Notes: a model not told the origin generated them from the sequence alone. 64,000 nucleotides of DNA from Streptomyces sp. NBC_01471 (GCF_041438865.1 NZ_CP109450.1:1178001-1242000), one strand, 5' to 3'. Positions 1 through 8,577 are shown, numbered from the stretch's first letter. Made by a program: numbers and translations.

Positions 1-84
1 CCCGTGATGGTGGATCTCGATCTTCCCGCCGTCACCGAAGTTGCTGGGCCCGGAGACCCCGCCGTGGAAATTGAACGTGCTCAT
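1..84 (-). CDS. Truncated ORF with N-terminal Gly/Asn-rich GPSNFGD motif
   Basis: Only the first 28 codons are present; the gene runs off the left edge. The ATG at 84 follows a good ribosome site (CAGGAG, 7-8 bases upstream). The product begins MSTFNFHGGVSGPSNFGDGG and continues KIEIHHHG. It shares N-F-x-G-x-V-x-G-P-S-N-F-G-D-x-G-x-I with the last 40 residues of the upstream same-strand gene, 41 bp away. An N-terminal short Gly/Asn motif matching the C-terminus of the neighbour is the layout of bacterial amyloid-signalling pairs, where the second gene is often an NLR/STAND receptor. What the rest of this protein is cannot be seen. Confidence 0.6.
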   Translation of the reverse strand, partial: MSTFNFHGGVSGPSNFGDGGKIEIHHHG

Positions 85-125
85 CCATACTCCTGATCAT
101 CGAATGCGCCGGTACTTCCGGCGGG

Positions 126-1616
126 TCAGGGCTGTCCGGCGCCGTGCCCGGCGGCTCCGGACGGCTGTGCCCCCGGTCCGTACGACGCGATCCGGCCGTT
201 GTCGCCGAAGTTGCTGGGGCCGTTCACGTCCCCGGAGAAGTTGTACGTCTGGGTGTTGATGACCTGCTGCGCCCGGTCGAACGAGCTGGTGTCGACGTGG
301 TGGTCCTTCAGGAACCGCTCCGTGGCGATCAGTACGCCCTGCTGGAGCCGGTACAGGAAGTCCTGGGAGTCCGTACGGTCCGAGTGACCCAACTCCCTTG
401 TGGACGAGACGCGTTCGCGCAGGCTGTCGACCGCCCCGTAGTCGTATGCCGCGTGGCGCTTGCTGATGTCCTTCCGCCACTTCTCCAACGCCCGTGCCTT
501 GCGGTTCGCATCGGAGCCCCGGCGATGGTTCCGGCGCGGCGCGCCGCGCAGCGCGGGCCAGGTCTGTACCGTCGCCAGCCGGACCAGGCTCCACCACCGC
601 TCGAAACCGTCGGGCGGCAGACGATCGACACGGTGGAAGGTCCTGCTGACCGGAGGGATTCCGTAGGCGGCGACTTCCCAGGAGAGGCTGGGGTGTTGCA
701 GCCGGGCCCGCAGATGCATCGACACGATCACCCGTCCGCCGTCGCCGACCCGCTCCAGGCTGAGATAGGTGCGCGTCCCCGCACCGGGCTGCATCAGTCC
801 GGCCTGCACCAGTCGACTGGGGATCTGCGCGCAGGGGCGGCCCAGCGGATCGGGCAGCAAATCCGGCCCGACGAGGGGAACATGGGTACCCAGCACATAG
901 AGCCTGTTCCGCGCCCGCAACCCTTCGAGCCCGGCGATCTTCGCCATCTCCTTGGCCACATAGGTGTGCAGGTCGACGGCGTCGAAGGGTGTGATGGTCA
1001 GGCTGCCACCACCGGGGGCGTCAGCAGGGCGGCTGATGTCCATGGGCTGCCAGACGACCTCCTTGATCTTCGTCCCGCTGCCGACGAACGGACTGGTGCG
1101 CTCGGCTCCCGCCGCGTACGGCACCACGTTGGCGCGCTTCATCTCCAGCAGCCGCCCCTCCACCTCCGGGGACACGGCCGGCGCCAGATCCTCGGGCCTG
1201 GCGCCGGTCCAGAAAACGGCGAGCGCGACGGCGCGGGCCTCGCTCTCCGCCCGGTGAACGCACCACCACGCGGTCCCGAGAACGGCAAGGATCGCGCAGC
1301 CACCTGCCGCAGCGAGCCCGGAAAGCCCGTCGACGATCCCGCAGAGCAACATGATCACCGCCGCCACGAGCGCGCCGAAGAGCCAACTGAGCCGGCGGTC
1401 CCGCACGTCGGAACGTCCGACCGCCGCAGTGGCATGCCGTACCAGGGCCACCAGATTGACGCCGAGAGTCAGCCCGGTCGCGGTCATCCCGTCGGCGGTG
1501 AACTCCTCATGGACCTGCCGGGCGAATCCCTCGTCCAGATGAGCCGACGCACACAGCCGACGTGTCACCGCGTCCGTCCGGTACTTCGGCAACACAGGCA
1601 ACTGCCGGTTCCCCAT
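126..1616 (-). CDS. Membrane protein with C-terminal GPSNFGD motif
   Basis: 496 residues, family not recognised. ATG at 1616 follows a GGGGGAGG ribosome site. Residues about 77-95 and 98-119 are two closely spaced hydrophobic helices, so the protein is probably a membrane hairpin with a short N-terminal and a long C-terminal part on the same side. The central part (about 130-440) is mixed alpha/beta with no motif I can name; 365-400 is very basic. Residues 459-476 carry NFSGDVNGPSNFGDNGRI, which recurs at the N-terminus of the next gene, and a Gly/Ala/Pro-rich tail follows. I infer an effector or partner in a motif-mediated signalling pair; this rests on the motif and gene order only. Confidence 0.75.
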   Translation of the reverse strand: MGNRQLPVLPKYRTDAVTRRLCASAHLDEGFARQVHEEFTADGMTATGLTLGVNLVALVRHATAAVGRSDVRDRRLSWLFGALVAAVIMLLCGIVDGLSGLAAAGGCAILAVLGTAWWCVHRAESEARAVALAVFWTGARPEDLAPAVSPEVEGRLLEMKRANVVPYAAGAERTSPFVGSGTKIKEVVWQPMDISRPADAPGGGSLTITPFDAVDLHTYVAKEMAKIAGLEGLRARNRLYVLGTHVPLVGPDLLPDPLGRPCAQIPSRLVQAGLMQPGAGTRTYLSLERVGDGGRVIVSMHLRARLQHPSLSWEVAAYGIPPVSRTFHRVDRLPPDGFERWWSLVRLATVQTWPALRGAPRRNHRRGSDANRKARALEKWRKDISKRHAAYDYGAVDSLRERVSSTRELGHSDRTDSQDFLYRLQQGVLIATERFLKDHHVDTSSFDRAQQVINTQTYNFSGDVNGPSNFGDNGRIASYGPGAQPSGAAGHGAGQP

Positions 1617-1730
1617 ATGTCCTCCCCCGGCGCCCGGGGGCCGTCCGGTCCGTGCCCCGTCCGCACGCCGGATGGATGGTACGACACATCAGGGGCCCGG
1701 CCGCGCTCCTCCGGGCCGCCCGGCACCACA

Positions 1731-1767
1731 CCGGCCTGCCACGCCAAGGTCCGGCGCGGCAGGCCGG
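1731..1767. terminator. Possible hairpin downstream of msrB
   Basis: CCGGCCTGCC (1731-1740) pairs with GGCAGGCCGG (1758-1767) across a 17-base loop that can itself pair partly. It lies about 85 bp past the msrB stop. No U-tract, as usual in Streptomyces. Confidence 0.3.
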
Positions 1768-1850
1768 GTTCGGGCCCGGACGGTCCGTTCCGTCACCCGT
1801 TCAGTGCGCCCCGGTCATGACCGGGCGTCCGCTCGAAGCCCCCGGCACAC

Positions 1851-2258
1851 TCAGCCCGCGTCCGGCGTCAGCCGCAGCGAGATGGAGTTGATGCAGTACC
1901 GCTGGTCGGTCGGGGTCGGATAGCCCTCACCCTCGAAGACGTGCCCGAGGTGCGAGCCGCACTTCGCGCACCGCACCTCGATCCGGCGCATCCCGTGCGA
2001 GCGGTCCTCGATCAGTTCGACCGCGTCCGTGTCCTTCGGGTCGTAGAACGACGGCCAGCCGCAGTGCGATTCGAACTTGGTGTCCGAGCGGAACAGCTCG
2101 GCGTCGCAGGCCCGGCACGAGTAGACACCGGTCGTCTTCGTGTCCGTGTACTCACCCACGAAAGCGGGCTCGGTGCCGGCCTTGCGCAGCACGGCGTACT
2201 CCGCGTCGGACAGCTCCGCCCGCCACTGCTCGTCCGGCTTCTCGATGTCGTACGGCAT
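1851..2258 (-). CDS. msrB: Peptide-methionine (R)-S-oxide reductase MsrB
   Basis: 135 residues, normal length for single-domain MsrB, a cytosolic repair enzyme that reduces methionine-R-sulfoxide in proteins. Two CxxC pairs (CRAC and CAKC) form the structural zinc site; GWPSF and the RYCINS motif with the catalytic Cys near the C-terminus are present. ATG at 2258 has a GAGGGA ribosome site. It starts only 9 bp after the murC stop on the same strand, so the two are probably co-transcribed. Confidence 0.95.
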   Translation of the reverse strand: MPYDIEKPDEQWRAELSDAEYAVLRKAGTEPAFVGEYTDTKTTGVYSCRACDAELFRSDTKFESHCGWPSFYDPKDTDAVELIEDRSHGMRRIEVRCAKCGSHLGHVFEGEGYPTPTDQRYCINSISLRLTPDAG

Positions 2259-2267
2259 GGGGCTCCC

Positions 2268-3662
2268 TCAGCTCGACAGGTGGTCCAGGATCCGCGGGCC
2301 GAGGTCGGTGACGTCGCCCGCTCCCATGGTGAGAACGAGATCACCGGGCTTCGCCATTCCCGCGACGGTCCCGGGGACCTGGTCCTTGTCATGGACGGCC
2401 GTGACGTCGGCGCCCGCCGCGCGGGCGGCGTCGATGATCAGCTCGCTGGTGATGCCCGGGATCGGGTCCTCGCGGGCCGGGTAGATGTCCAGGACCACCG
2501 AGGCGTCCGCGAGACGCAGCGCCTGGCCCATCTCGATCCCCAGCTCCTGGGTACGGGAGAACAGGTGGGGCTGGAAGACCACCAGGATCCGCGCGTCACC
2601 GACCGCGCCGCGCATGGCTTCGAGGTCGGCGGTCATCTCGGTGGGGTGGTGGGCGTACGAGTCGACGACCTGGACCCCCGCGGCCTCGCCCTTGAGCTGG
2701 AGGCGGCGCTTGACCCCGGTGTACTTGCCGAGCGCGGACGCCAGATTGTGCGCCGGGATACCGAGGGCGACACCGGCCGCCAGAGCGGCGACCGCGTTGT
2801 GGGCGTAGTGGGTGCCGGGGACGGAGACCGTGAAGGTCAGGAACTTCCCGTTGAGCAGGACCGTGACCTCGCTGGTCAGACCGCGCGGGGTGACCTTGTG
2901 GACGCGGACGTCGGCCGTGTCGGACGCGCCGTAGGTGACGACCTTCAGCGTGGAGAGGTCGCGGACCCGGGCGGTCAGTTCGACCGCACCCGGCTGGTCG
3001 GCGTTGATCACCAGGGTGCCGCCGGGGACGATCTTGCCGACGAAGGTCTCGAAGGAGTCGTAGATCTCGTCCATCGAGGCGTAGTTGGCGTGATGGTCCA
3101 GCTCGACGTTGAGGACGACGGCGACCTCGGGGTCGTACTTCTGGAAGCTGCGGTCGCTCTCGTCGGCCTCCGCGACGAAGATGTCGCCCGCGCCGTGCCG
3201 GGCGTTCGTGCCGGGGCCCGCGAGATCACCGCCGATCGCGTACGCCGGGTCGAGGGCGAGCTCGGTCAGGGCCACGGCCAGCATCGAGGTGGTCGTCGTC
3301 TTGCCGTGGGTGCCGGCCACCGCGATCGAGCGCAGCCCCCGCATCAGCGAGGCGAGCGCGTCCGAGCGGTGCACCACCGGGATGGACAGCTCCGCGGCGC
3401 GGACCAGCTCCGGGTTGTCCTCGCGGATGGCGCTGGAGACGACGACGCAGGTGGCGTCGGACGCCAGATGCCCGGCCGCATGCCCCACGTGCACCGTCAC
3501 ACCCAGCCCGCGCAGCGCCTCGGCGGCCGGCGAGTCCCGGGCGTCGCTGCCCGCCACCCGGGCGCCGCGCTGGGCGAGGATCTTGGCGATGCCCGACATC
3601 CCGGCGCCGCCGATGCCGATGAAGTGCGGTCGGTCCATGGCGGTCGGGCTACCGGGTGCCAT
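2268..3662 (-). CDS. murC: UDP-N-acetylmuramate--L-alanine ligase
   Basis: 464 residues. MurC adds L-alanine to UDP-MurNAc using ATP in the cytoplasmic stage of peptidoglycan synthesis. The N-terminal UDP-binding glycine motif GIGGAGMSGIA (about 16-26), the Mur ligase ATP loop GTHGKTTTTS (117-126) and the central EADESD motif are visible. The ATG at 3662 follows GGGGAG at suitable spacing; the in-frame ATG eight codons later has no ribosome site. It sits in a probable three-gene unit, unknown gene-murC-msrB, lying outside the division/cell-wall cluster that holds most mur genes. Confidence 0.96.
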   Translation of the reverse strand: MAPGSPTAMDRPHFIGIGGAGMSGIAKILAQRGARVAGSDARDSPAAEALRGLGVTVHVGHAAGHLASDATCVVVSSAIREDNPELVRAAELSIPVVHRSDALASLMRGLRSIAVAGTHGKTTTTSMLAVALTELALDPAYAIGGDLAGPGTNARHGAGDIFVAEADESDRSFQKYDPEVAVVLNVELDHHANYASMDEIYDSFETFVGKIVPGGTLVINADQPGAVELTARVRDLSTLKVVTYGASDTADVRVHKVTPRGLTSEVTVLLNGKFLTFTVSVPGTHYAHNAVAALAAGVALGIPAHNLASALGKYTGVKRRLQLKGEAAGVQVVDSYAHHPTEMTADLEAMRGAVGDARILVVFQPHLFSRTQELGIEMGQALRLADASVVLDIYPAREDPIPGITSELIIDAARAAGADVTAVHDKDQVPGTVAGMAKPGDLVLTMGAGDVTDLGPRILDHLSS

Positions 3663-3709
3663 ACGGGTGTCTCCCCAAGCTGTACGTCTGCGTAATGGAA
3701 GGCCCCAGC

Positions 3710-4162
3710 CTATTCGCTGTGCGCGAAGAGCTTGAGCACCGGTACGCCGACCTTGTGGCGGGCCCGCGACGCCCAGTCCCGGTGGAAGAACTCCTCCACG
3801 TAGTGCGGCGCGGTCAGCACGATCACCTCATCGGCGGAGTGCTCCCCGACCACGGTCTGCAGCACGTCGAGGGGTTGCTCCTCGACGACCCGGCCGACCG
3901 CCGTGCAGCCGGTGGCCCGCAGCGCCTCCAGCGACTGCAGGAGCGCGGACTCCGCCGGGACCCTCGCTTCCTGCCCCTCGGGCACCTGGTTCTCGTGGCC
4001 CGCCTCGTCCAGTTCACCCAGGGCGACGTCGTCGATCGCCCGGAGCAGGAAGTCCGCCTGGTCGCCGCGGGGCTGCATGAGCACGACGAAGGAGACGGGC
4101 TCGTCCCCGTGCAGCGTGGTCACGAACTCCACGTCCTCGGACGTCAGAGGTTTCTCGATCAT
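3710..4162 (-). CDS. Conserved protein of unknown function upstream of murC
   Basis: About 150 residues from the ATG at 4162, beginning MIEKPLTSEDVEFV. The frame is open up to 4249; TTG codons at 4180 and 4165 are alternative starts, the first behind AAGGG, so the start is not firm. The protein is soluble and acidic, with an alternating beta/alpha pattern and a central segment (VGRVVEEQPLDVL, then DEVIVLTAPHYVEEF) that resembles a small nucleotide-binding or universal-stress-like fold without its ATP motif. Related Streptomyces proteins are, as I recall, sometimes labelled indole-3-glycerol-phosphate synthase; nothing here supports that. It is 47 bp from murC on the same strand. Confidence 0.75.
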   Translation of the reverse strand: MIEKPLTSEDVEFVTTLHGDEPVSFVVLMQPRGDQADFLLRAIDDVALGELDEAGHENQVPEGQEARVPAESALLQSLEALRATGCTAVGRVVEEQPLDVLQTVVGEHSADEVIVLTAPHYVEEFFHRDWASRARHKVGVPVLKLFAHSE

Positions 4163-4284
4163 CAATACGCTCGTGAACAACTGAGGGCCCTTCTGCTGAA
4201 ACCATCCTTCCCCGTGCCCGCACGGGGTCTGCGATCTAAGTCTGCCCAATGAACGGAAAGCGGAACGGAAGATTCCGCAGATTG

Positions 4285-5094
4285 TCAGATCCGAAGGTAT
4301 CGGGCAAAAAGGAACCCGGCCTCTTCCAGCAGCGCGGCCAGCGCGAACCGGTCGGGGACCGCGAGCCCCGGACCGCCCACGATCCGCTGGGCGTCACCCG
4401 ATGTGAGCATCGGCGAGAGCGTCAGGCACAGCTCGTCCAGCACCCCCGCCGACACGAACTGACCGAGCATCCGCGGCCCGCCCTCGGTCAGCAGCCGCCG
4501 GAAACCGAGACCGGCCAGCTCCCGCACGGCCCTGGCGGGGTCGACCGCACGCGAGTCCCCCGCGATCACGACCCGCGCACCCGCCTGCCGCGCCGCTTCC
4601 AGCCGGTCCGGCGGAGCCCCGGCGCCGGTGACCACCAGAGTCGGTACGAGAGGAGCGGCGAACAGCGGAAGGGAGAAGTCCAGATCCAGACTCGCGCTGA
4701 CCACCGCGATGGCGGGCGCGGGACCCTGCCCGGCCGCCTCGCGCCGCTCGGCGAAGGCGGCCCGCGCCCGCGCCGGCCGGTACCCCTCCAGGCGTACCGT
4801 TTCCGCACCGACCACCACCACATCGGCGAGAGCGCGCAGCGTGCCGAAGATCCGCATGTCCGTCTCGGTCGAGATCGGCTGCGAGCGTCCGTCGTGCTGG
4901 GCCGCGCCGTCGATCGAGGAGACCATGTTGGCGCGCAGCCACGCCCGGCCCGGCCGGGCGTCGGCGTCGGCGTCGGCGGGATACGCGTAGGCCTCGGCGA
5001 GCTCGTCCAGGCTCCACTCGCGGGCGGCCCCGCCGGGCCGCTCCGTTCCGGGAGCAGCAGCTGTCTGGTCGGTCACAGGGAGCAGGCGTCGCAT
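4285..5094 (-). CDS. RibD C-terminal-type pyrimidine/dihydrofolate reductase family protein
   Basis: 269 residues from the ATG at 5094. The sequence matches the reductase domain of RibD (dihydrofolate-reductase fold): WLRANMVSSIDGAA near residue 50, then DVVVVGAETVRLEGYRP, and LLTEGGPRMLGQF near residue 210. This domain reduces a ribosylamino-pyrimidine with NADPH in riboflavin synthesis, but no deaminase domain is attached and no riboflavin genes are near, so the substrate is uncertain. The reading frame stays open far upstream opposite zapE; that part is antisense shadow. No clear ribosome site is seen at 5094. It is divergent from zapE with 69 bp between them. Confidence 0.85.
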   Translation of the reverse strand: MRRLLPVTDQTAAAPGTERPGGAAREWSLDELAEAYAYPADADADARPGRAWLRANMVSSIDGAAQHDGRSQPISTETDMRIFGTLRALADVVVVGAETVRLEGYRPARARAAFAERREAAGQGPAPAIAVVSASLDLDFSLPLFAAPLVPTLVVTGAGAPPDRLEAARQAGARVVIAGDSRAVDPARAVRELAGLGFRRLLTEGGPRMLGQFVSAGVLDELCLTLSPMLTSGDAQRIVGGPGLAVPDRFALAALLEEAGFLFARYLRI

Positions 5095-5151
5095 GTCAGG
5101 CAGTGTGGCACGGCGCTCACGGCCTCCACCGCCTGTCGCGGTGCAGGCCGT

Positions 5152-5163
5152 TACCCTGGGGAC
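5152..5163 (+). promoter_or_regulatory. Predicted -10 of a leaderless zapE transcript
   Basis: TACCCT (5152-5157) lies 6 bases before the GTG, placing the transcription start at or next to the start codon. There is no ribosome site. A -35 is not obvious. Confidence 0.4.
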
Positions 5164-6234
5164 GTGTCGTCGCCCATAGCTGAAGTGGTCCCCCAGTCCC
5201 TGTGCGCCCGCGAGCCACGCGTCCCCGCCGACCGCCTGGTCGCCGAGATGGTGCCGCCGCCGCGCTTCGACTCGGTCCGCTTCGATACGTACGTACCGGA
5301 CCCGAATCAGCCGAGCCAGAGCGAGGCGGTGACCGTACTCAGCGCCTTCGCGGCGGGACTCGGCGGGGCGACGGCCAGCGGCTCCGGCCGCAAGCGCTGG
5401 TTCGGCGGCCGCAGGCCCGCCGCGCCCACCGGGCCGCGCGGTGTCTACCTCGACGGCGGTTACGGCGTCGGCAAGACACATCTGCTCGCCTCCCTCTGGC
5501 ACGCGACGCCCGCCCCGGTGGAGCACAAGGCCTTCGGCACCTTCGTCGAACTGACCAACCTGGTCGGCGCGCTGGGCTTCCAGCAGACCGTCCAGACGCT
5601 GAGCGGCCACCGGCTGCTGTGCATCGACGAGTTCGAACTGGACGACCCGGGCGACACCGTCCTCGTCTCCTCCCTGCTCAGCAGGCTGGTCGAGGCGGGC
5701 GTCGCGCTCGCCGCCACCTCCAACACACTGCCCGGCAAGCTCGGCGAGGGCCGGTTCGCGGCCGCCGACTTCCTGCGGGAGATCCAGGGGCTCTCGGCCC
5801 ACTTCAGGCCGCTGCGGATCGACGGCGACGACTACCGCCACCGGGGCCTGCCCGAGGCCCCGGCACCGTACGACGACGAGCAGGTCACCAAGGCGGCGTA
5901 CGCGACCGCCGGGGCCTCGCTCGACCCCTTCCCGGCCCTGCTCGACCATGTCGCCCGGATCCACCCCAGCCGCTACGGCGCGCTGACCGAGGGCGTCGCC
6001 GCGGTCTGCCTCACCGGTGTGCGGCCGGTGGACGACCAGTCGACGGCGCTGCGCCTGGTCGTGCTCGCCGACCGGCTCTACGACCGGGAGGTCCCGGTCC
6101 TCGCCTCCGGTCTCCCCTTCGACCGGCTGTTCAGTGACGAGATGCTGAACGGCGGATACCGGAAGAAGTACTTCCGGGCGATCTCCCGGCTGACGGCGCT
6201 GGCGCGCGACGCGAAGCCGCTGGTGGGCCAGTAG
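5164..6234 (+). CDS. zapE: AFG1-family ATPase, cell division protein ZapE
   Basis: 356 residues, the usual length for bacterial AFG1/ZapE. Walker A GGYGVGKTH (98-106) and Walker B LLCIDEFELD (151-160) are intact, followed by the ATSNTLPGKLGEGRF segment (sensor region) and HFRPLRIDGDDYRHRG typical of the family. In E. coli ZapE is an ATPase associated with the division ring; its role in actinomycetes is not established. The start is GTG at 5164, with no Shine-Dalgarno but a -10-like TACCCT immediately upstream, so a leaderless mRNA is likely. It ends 31 bp before the OsmC gene. Confidence 0.92.
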   Translation: MSSPIAEVVPQSLCAREPRVPADRLVAEMVPPPRFDSVRFDTYVPDPNQPSQSEAVTVLSAFAAGLGGATASGSGRKRWFGGRRPAAPTGPRGVYLDGGYGVGKTHLLASLWHATPAPVEHKAFGTFVELTNLVGALGFQQTVQTLSGHRLLCIDEFELDDPGDTVLVSSLLSRLVEAGVALAATSNTLPGKLGEGRFAAADFLREIQGLSAHFRPLRIDGDDYRHRGLPEAPAPYDDEQVTKAAYATAGASLDPFPALLDHVARIHPSRYGALTEGVAAVCLTGVRPVDDQSTALRLVVLADRLYDREVPVLASGLPFDRLFSDEMLNGGYRKKYFRAISRLTALARDAKPLVGQ

Positions 6235-6265
6235 GTTGGAAATCCGCCACCAGAAGGGATTCACC

Positions 6266-6691
6266 ATGGCCACCACGCGTGTCGCTCATACGGTCTGGGA
6301 GGGCGAGCTCTTCAAGGGCTCGGGCACGGTCACCTTCGACACCTCGGGAATCGGCGACTACCCGGTCACCTGGGCCTCCCGCGCCGAGACGGCGAACGGC
6401 AGGACCAGCCCGGAGGAGCTCATCGCGGCCGCCCACTCCAGCTGCTTCTCGATGGCCCTCTCGAACGGCCTGACCGGCGCGGGCAACCCGCCCACCCGGC
6501 TGACCACCCAGGCGGAGGTCACCTTCCAGCCGGGTGAGGGCATCACCGGTATCCACCTCACCGTGGAGGGCGAGGTTCCCGGCCTCGACGCGGACGGCTT
6601 CACCGCGGCGGCCGAGGACGCCAAGGCCAACTGCCCGGTCAGCCAGGCACTCACGGGTACGAAGATCACGCTCACCGCCAAGCTGGGCTGA
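6266..6691 (+). CDS. OsmC/Ohr-family organic hydroperoxide peroxiredoxin
   Basis: 141 residues. The two redox cysteines of the family are present: C60 in AAHSSCFSMALS and C123 in KANCPVSQAL. The N-terminal WEGELFKGSG and the GRTSPEELIAAAHSSC stretch place it in the OsmC branch rather than Ohr. Such proteins reduce organic hydroperoxides with a thiol donor in the cytosol. ATG at 6266 follows AGAAGGG. It is followed by a bidirectional hairpin before a convergent gene. Confidence 0.92.
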   Translation: MATTRVAHTVWEGELFKGSGTVTFDTSGIGDYPVTWASRAETANGRTSPEELIAAAHSSCFSMALSNGLTGAGNPPTRLTTQAEVTFQPGEGITGIHLTVEGEVPGLDADGFTAAAEDAKANCPVSQALTGTKITLTAKLG

Positions 6692-6703
6692 GCAGCACGC
6701 CTC

Positions 6704-6728
6704 GCCGGCCGGGAGCACCCCGGCCGGC
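6704..6728. terminator. Bidirectional terminator hairpin after the OsmC gene
   Basis: GCCGGCCGGG (6704-6713) pairs with CCCGGCCGGC (6719-6728) across a 5-base loop, between the convergent OsmC and zinc-ribbon genes. Confidence 0.6.
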
Positions 6729-6756
6729 CGGCCGCTCTCAGTGGCGCCTCGTACTC

Positions 6757-6945
6757 TCAGCCGGAGCAGGCTGTCCGGCCCGCCTCCTGCCATTCGCAGA
6801 CGGGGCAGAGCGTCGCACCGCGCGTCGACTCCGGGTACTCGGTCGGTTTGCGGCACAGCACGCACTCGGCGTACGGAGGGCCGCCCGGCACGGCTTCGGT
6901 CGCCGACGCGGGTGCCGCCGGTGTCGCGCAGTAGGACTCGTCCAT
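6757..6945 (-). CDS. Small zinc-ribbon-like protein
   Basis: 62 residues from the ATG at 6945 (MDESYCATPAAPAS). An Ala/Pro-rich N-terminus is followed by two CxxC pairs, CVLC and CPVC, about 18 residues apart, followed by EWQEAG; this is the spacing of a zinc ribbon. No catalytic domain is present, so it is probably a structural or regulatory zinc protein. An in-frame ATG at 6966 is an alternative start. It reads toward the OsmC gene and is 100 bp downstream of the AIM24 gene on the same strand. Confidence 0.7.
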   Translation of the reverse strand: MDESYCATPAAPASATEAVPGGPPYAECVLCRKPTEYPESTRGATLCPVCEWQEAGRTACSG

Positions 6946-7045
6946 GCGTACGAGCCTACTCAGCAACGCTCCTTCTCAGCACCCCTCCCCGTCAGCCCCG
7001 CCCCTGTCCGGCACCACTCCGGCTCAGCGGCGATCGGGCTCGTCC

Positions 7046-7723
7046 TCAGTGCTGCTGCGGCTTCTCGGGCTTGGCCTCGCTGGGTCGTACGATCACGAAT
7101 CCCTCGCCCTGAAGCATGAGCTGGACGGCCTCGCCCGAGCCGCCGCGGATCATGGAGCCGATCGACTGCGAGCGGTGCAGCGAGGTCTGCAGATGGGCGG
7201 ACCAGCCGACGACCGCGTCGGTGTCCACGTAGACCGGCTGCTGCGGGGTGACCGGGATGACGATGGGGTTGCCCTCGCAGATCAGCCCGAGCTTGCCGGA
7301 CCCGGTGAAGAGGCTGTTGAACAGCCCGCCGCCCGCGATGCCCGAGCCCTTCACCGTCTTGATCTCGTACGAGAGGGTGGAGTCGAAGCACAGGACGTTG
7401 CGGCCGTTGATGGTGAGCGCGTCGCCCTGCTCGACGTCGACGATGAAGCAGTTCGCCGCCTCGTGCGCGAACCAGGCCTCGCCCTGACCGGTGACGGACA
7501 TCAGCGGCAGCCCTTCGCCGGTGACGGCCCGCTTGAGCATCCCGCCTATGCCCTGGCCCTTGCGCTCGAACTGGAGACTCCCCCGGTAAGCGATCATCGC
7601 GCCCTGCCGCGCGAGCATGTCACCGTTGACGGCGTACTTGATCGACTTGGCGTTCTGCAGGGTCATGCCGGGGGCCGTCGCCTGCTGCGCCATGTGCTCG
7701 GTCTGGAAAAGATCGCTCTTCAT
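7046..7723 (-). CDS. AIM24-family protein
   Basis: 225 residues from the ATG at 7723 (MKSDLFQTEH). The protein is a single AIM24/TIGR00266-type beta-sandwich: MIAYRGSLQFERKGQGIGGML, then AWFAHEAANCFIVDVEQGD, and C-terminal GEAVQLMLQGEGFVIVRPSE. The family is widespread in actinobacteria, often in several copies; the yeast relative affects mitochondrial inner-membrane organisation, but the bacterial role is unknown. The frame is open further upstream, but that stretch is compositionally unlike the domain and overlaps the divergent promoter. Confidence 0.88.
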   Translation of the reverse strand: MKSDLFQTEHMAQQATAPGMTLQNAKSIKYAVNGDMLARQGAMIAYRGSLQFERKGQGIGGMLKRAVTGEGLPLMSVTGQGEAWFAHEAANCFIVDVEQGDALTINGRNVLCFDSTLSYEIKTVKGSGIAGGGLFNSLFTGSGKLGLICEGNPIVIPVTPQQPVYVDTDAVVGWSAHLQTSLHRSQSIGSMIRGGSGEAVQLMLQGEGFVIVRPSEAKPEKPQQH

Positions 7724-7836
7724 GGGAGCATCCTCACCCGGAAGATTCCCCTCCGCCAAGAATCCGCCGGGCACCGCCGGGAATTCCGGGGATTCCGCGG
7801 AGAATCCGTCCCGGACGGGCTGGCAGACTGGGGCGG

Positions 7837-8565
7837 GTGAGCAGCAACGACAGCCCTTTCCGCGCGGAGCCGACGGCACGCGACGAGGCCCCTCAGTTCG
7901 TCCTTCCGCTGGTGGTCCACATCGAGAAGGCCGATCCCCCGGCCCGGACGGACGCGCTGGAGACGGCGGCGCGTGCGGTGCTCGTGATGCTTTCGGACGA
8001 ACGGTCGCTGGGTGACGGCGAGTGGGCGCAGGCGATGACGGACTGGCAGGACGCCCGGATCCGCAAGGTCGTACGGCGGGCCCGCGGCGCCGAGTGGCGC
8101 AAGGCGTCGCAGCTGCCCGGCACGACGGTGACCGGGATGGCGGCCGAGGTGCGGGTCTATCCGCCGGTGCCGCTGGACGGCTGGCCCAAGGAGCTGGCGA
8201 AGCTCCAGGTCAGCGGCACCGATCTGGAGGACGCCGGACCGCTGCCCGCGCCGGACCCCGGCGCGCCGGTCATCTGGCTCAACCCCGGACTGGACATGTC
8301 GGCGGGCAAGTCGATGGCCCAGACCGGCCATGGCGCACAGCTCGCCTGGTGGGAGCTGTCGGCCTCCGAGCGGATCGCGTGGAAGGCCGCGCGGTTCCCG
8401 CTGTCGGTACGGACGGCGGATCCCGGGCAGTGGAAGGAGCTGACCGCGAGCGGGCTGCCTGCCGTGCTCGACGCCGGGTTCACCGAGATCGCACCCGGGT
8501 CCTGCACCGTGGTGACCGAAGGCGGCAGTCGTTTCTGTCCTCTCCCGCGCGGACGACGGCCGTAG
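7837..8565 (+). CDS. PTH2-like peptidyl-tRNA hydrolase domain protein
   Basis: 242 residues, GTG start at 7837. The C-terminal half has the PTH2-type signature GKSMAQTGHGAQLAWW, preceded by VIWLNPGLDMS, and TEIAPGSCTVVTEGG near the end. PTH2 enzymes release tRNA from stalled peptidyl-tRNA. The protein is about twice the size of archaeal PTH2; residues 20-110 are an extra helical N-terminal region, so activity on peptidyl-tRNA is not certain. No ribosome site is seen; CAGACT ends 7 bases before the GTG, consistent with a leaderless transcript. It is divergent from AIM24. Confidence 0.8.
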   Translation: MSSNDSPFRAEPTARDEAPQFVLPLVVHIEKADPPARTDALETAARAVLVMLSDERSLGDGEWAQAMTDWQDARIRKVVRRARGAEWRKASQLPGTTVTGMAAEVRVYPPVPLDGWPKELAKLQVSGTDLEDAGPLPAPDPGAPVIWLNPGLDMSAGKSMAQTGHGAQLAWWELSASERIAWKAARFPLSVRTADPGQWKELTASGLPAVLDAGFTEIAPGSCTVVTEGGSRFCPLPRGRRP

Positions 8566-8577
8566 GCCACTGCTTCC

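Noticed and set aside
144..1820. Long plus-strand open frame (558 codons) opposite the motif-bearing membrane protein
   Set aside because: Arg/Pro/Gly-rich composition with no domain; it mirrors the GC-rich third positions of the real minus-strand gene. The same holds for the long antisense frames at 1941-3695, 23792-25813, 27948-30575 and 54440-56839.
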